Source: an uncultured Lachnospiraceae bacterium (GTDB lineage: Bacteria > Bacillota > Clostridia > Lachnospirales > Lachnospiraceae). Taken from it: DNA of 24,669 bases. The position numbers were made by a program, and so were the translations under genes. Every line of letters starts with the position of its first letter. The stretch's first letter is position 1. This document shows, piece by piece, positions 22,402-24,669 of the stretch. Location of the stretch: NCBI GenBank assembly GCA_934330725.1, contig CAKRGM010000037.1, positions 1-24,669 of the forward strand, given 5' to 3'. The notes under the pieces are model-generated. The model was not told where the DNA came from. It was given only the letters and a program-made list of their open reading frames with translations, and ran no database searches.

Positions 22402-23703
22402 TTATTTTATTGTACTAATTATTATCTTTGTTTCAAATTCATTATCTGTATAACTGTAATCAATATTTCCATTATATCTTTCAACTACATCTGTTAATAT
22501 CGTCATTCCAAGCCCTATATGGTTCTGCTTTGTAGATACAAGTTTTCCTTCCCTTATCTCGGGCTTTTGTTTTATGGAATTAACCAGATTAATAACAACA
22601 TAATTATTATATTTATGAATATGCAATACAATCCTCCGCTTGTTATTATCACACTTTTTGCATGCATCTACCGCATTATCAAACATATTTGCAAAAAGAG
22701 AAGTAAGATCCATGTTATTCATAAAATCAAACTCAATATCCTGCATGCTTATATCCAGTTTAATATTTTCCTGCTTACATAGCTGCATATTCTCCCATAT
22801 TATGGCATTTACAACGACATTGCTGCACCTGAATTTCTGCTCAGTATCAACTATCGACTTGAGCAGTTCATTTTTATATATTCCCTAGATTGACTCATGC
22901 TGGTCATCCATGTCACCAATAACCCTGATATGCTTTTTTATATCATGCAAAAGCTTCTGTGTCTCTATATAGTTGCTTTGCAGATACTCATTATATTTCA
23001 TAGTCATTGCCTGCTGCTGCTCCGCTAATTATATGTATTTCTCGGCTTCTGCATTTTTTGTACAGATGCCAAATAAATATAAAACTCCACCATCTAATAT
23101 AATAAATCCTATTCCAAGGAAAAGCAGCATTACTTCACTGCCATTTTCCATAATATAAAAGCCAATAACAAGCACCTCAAACACCAGTAAAAAGAGCATA
23201 TAAATATTCAGAAAAAAAGAAGCCTGACTACTTTTATACTTTTTCAGGAATCGTATTAATACACTATATGTACATAATATTATTACACCATCAACAGTGG
23301 TTCCATTAGGCTGTATATATCCATAAAAGCCATGATTATCTGACAGTGCACCTAAAATATCATTATGCTGTAAATATAAAGAAAAAATCACACTTGCTAT
23401 TAAATCTGTCATAATAAAATATACTGTAATCACAGTGGTATTAATCAATATATTTTTACCCTTATAAAATAAGGCAGAAATTATTGCAGATCCGGCAAAC
23501 AAATACACAACATTTATTGCAAGCATATGCTGATAGGCAACAGCAATATTCAATAATATATAAATGACATATATTAAAATATACAGTTCTTTCCTGTTTT
23601 CATACTTTCTTTCATATATATTTTCTATAAATACACGTAATACAATACCTATAATTATGCATGTGCTTATTATTCCTGTCAGATAAAGCATATTAATCCC
23701 CAT
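22402..23703 (-). pseudogene. AgrC-like GHKL sensor histidine kinase with two in-frame stop codons
   Basis: Reading one frame from ATG 23703 (or 23691, which has GGGG upstream) to the stop at 22402 gives 433 codons, the length of a peptide-sensing AgrC-type kinase, but codon 225 is TAA (23029-23031) and codon 273 is TAG (22885-22887). Codons 1-224 encode about six membrane segments. Codons 226-272 encode a coiled linker (LAEQQQAMTMKYNEYLQ) and the H-box QKLLHDIKKHI with H253. After the second stop come GIYKNELLKSIV and the GHKL ATPase part with N box FANMFDNAVDACKK and G box HIGLGMTILTDVVERYNG. The coding sense is continuous through both stops and there is no frameshift, so decay is recent, or the stops are read through, or they are sequence errors. 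It follows the response regulator gene by 59 bp. Confidence 0.85.
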
Positions 23704-23726
23704 TTCCGAGCAGTTTGTTTCAGTGT

Positions 23727-23753
23727 CTATTTGCTTTGCTCAAAAACAAATAG
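23727..23753 (-). repeat. Small hairpin between response regulator and kinase genes
   Basis: CTATTTG (23727-23733) pairs with CAAATAG (23747-23753), with near-pairing continuing inward. It lies in the 59-bp gap between the two genes and resembles the hairpin at 12009-12048. Confidence 0.5.
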
Positions 23754-23762
23754 CCGTATATC

Positions 23763-24482
23763 TTATACCTGATTAAAAGTTCCCTGTAGAAAATCATTAA
23801 ATTGCTTTTTAAATTCAACTGCTTTTTTCTGTGCCAATGGAATTTTCTCTTCATTATCCAGAAAAATATCATATCCTCTGATAAAACTTATATGACTCAT
23901 ATTAACAATAAAACTTTGATGCGATGCCTGAAAACCTTTTTCTGTAAATTTATCATAAAGTTCTCCTAAAGTATACCGCGATTTAAACACACCATTTTTA
24001 GAATGAATATATGCCTTTCGTGACAAATATTCAAAATAATATATTTCGTCTAAATATAATGATACGATTCCATTTTCCGTATTAAATGCATACTGCTTAG
24101 GCTTAGAACCATCTTTCATATAACGCATAAGCTCAGAAAGCACATTATATATGCTTTCTTTACTTACCGGTTTGCTTATATAATCAAATGCATGCACCTT
24201 ATATGCCTGTCGGCTATAATTTTCATAATTTGTGACATAAATTATTTTACTTTTTGTATCGTACTTTCTTAACTGCTGAACTGTCTGTATTCCATTAAGT
24301 TCCGGCATCTCTATATCAAGAAATATTACATCATACTGTTCTTTATCGCTGATAAGCTGACTACCTGATTCATAATCATTTACTACTGCACTTTGATTCT
24401 TTTCCTTAAAAAAATCATTAATATACTCTTTGAGTTTATATCTTACGCTTTCTTCGTCATCACATACTGCTACTTTAATCAT
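23763..24482 (-). CDS. LytTR-family response regulator (AgrA-like)
   Basis: A 239-residue response regulator. The receiver domain (1-120) has the acidic pair in VAVCDDEES, phosphoacceptor D56 in VIFLDIEMPELNG, a TNYE segment and SKPVSKE. The C-terminal LytTR DNA-binding domain (about 135-237) includes LDEIYYFEYLSRKAYIHSKNG, FQASHQSFIVNMSHI and FKKQF. AgrA-type regulators of this shape bind direct repeats ahead of peptide-quorum or bacteriocin genes. It is paired with the interrupted AgrC-like kinase just downstream. No AgrB/AgrD-type gene is visible within the window; they might lie beyond the right edge. The ribosome binding site before the ATG is weak (GAGAAAG). Confidence 0.93.
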   Translation of the reverse strand: MIKVAVCDDEESVRYKLKEYINDFFKEKNQSAVVNDYESGSQLISDKEQYDVIFLDIEMPELNGIQTVQQLRKYDTKSKIIYVTNYENYSRQAYKVHAFDYISKPVSKESIYNVLSELMRYMKDGSKPKQYAFNTENGIVSLYLDEIYYFEYLSRKAYIHSKNGVFKSRYTLGELYDKFTEKGFQASHQSFIVNMSHISFIRGYDIFLDNEEKIPLAQKKAVEFKKQFNDFLQGTFNQV

Positions 24483-24524
24483 TAAATCTGCTTTCTCGTA
24501 TCTAAGAATAATTTATATATATTG

Positions 24525-24540
24525 TAATAAAATTTTATTA
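24525..24540. promoter_or_regulatory. AT palindrome upstream of the response regulator
   Basis: TAATAAAATTTTATTA is a perfect 16-bp palindrome 42 bp before the response regulator start. It might be a regulatory site or simply AT-rich promoter DNA. Confidence 0.25.
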
Positions 24541-24669
24541 TGTTGTAAATCAGCTTAACAGTTATTATTCTATTGCACAAACTCTATTTATTTTTTACAG
24601 CTTTGAAAGGTAAATTTATTTTACAGCCTGCCAATTTGGAAGATTCATATTTTTCACATTTCTTATAAA

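Noticed and set aside
22402..23703. A frameshift or insertion sequence breaking the AgrC-like gene
   Set aside because: Codon-by-codon reading of 22789-23031 shows the flanking parts are in the same frame with only two substitutions to stop and no inserted DNA.

Overview
The window looks like chromosomal DNA of a low-GC Clostridia bacterium, most likely a Lachnospiraceae-type gut anaerobe. This is inferred from AT-rich codon use, strong AGGAGG-type ribosome binding sites, TTGACA/TATAAT promoters, a soluble hybrid histidine kinase, a peptide-type GHKL/LytTR two-component pair and protein family content. No marker gene fixes the species. I see no rRNA, tRNA, CRISPR array, transposase or phage gene.

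Layout. (1) 1-2327: a possible 52-residue membrane peptide (66-224, minus), a TetR-family repressor (minus) and a divergent MFS exporter (plus). Two copies of a TGAACT-type palindrome sit between and beside the two promoters. (2) 2328-2757: a non-coding stretch with a 19-bp hairpin, about four copies of an 82-bp tandem repeat, and a 17-bp hairpin just after hemL. (3) 2758-10328, all minus: LuxR-type regulator, GNAT acetyltransferase, a hemC-cobA-hemD triple fusion, hemB, hemA, hemL. Together the hem enzymes convert glutamyl-tRNA to uroporphyrinogen III and on to precorrin-2, the branch leading to siroheme and cobalamin; no haem-specific gene is present. (4) 10468-16637, plus: class III aminotransferase of the putrescine type, an aldehyde dehydrogenase, a PII signalling protein, an APC permease and a glycerate kinase. 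The first two form a putrescine to 4-aminobutanoate route; the PII protein and permease overlap translationally and probably act as a regulated transport pair. The operon starts behind a terminator-like leader hairpin and diverges from the LuxR regulator. (5) 16665-18749, minus: soluble hybrid histidine kinase. (6) 18957-22236, minus: a copper operon csoR-copA-copper chaperone, with a CsoR-type palindrome filling the spacer of its promoter. (7) 22342-24482, minus: an AgrA-like LytTR response regulator followed by an AgrC-like sensor kinase gene that is in one frame along its whole length but is interrupted by two stop codons.

The best candidates for something new are the PII/permease/putrescine cluster with its leader hairpin, the doubly interrupted AgrC-like kinase, and the 82-bp repeat array. 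The haem-precursor genes, copper operon and TetR/MFS pair are recognisable systems with clear control sites. All calls come from reading the sequence; no database search was made.
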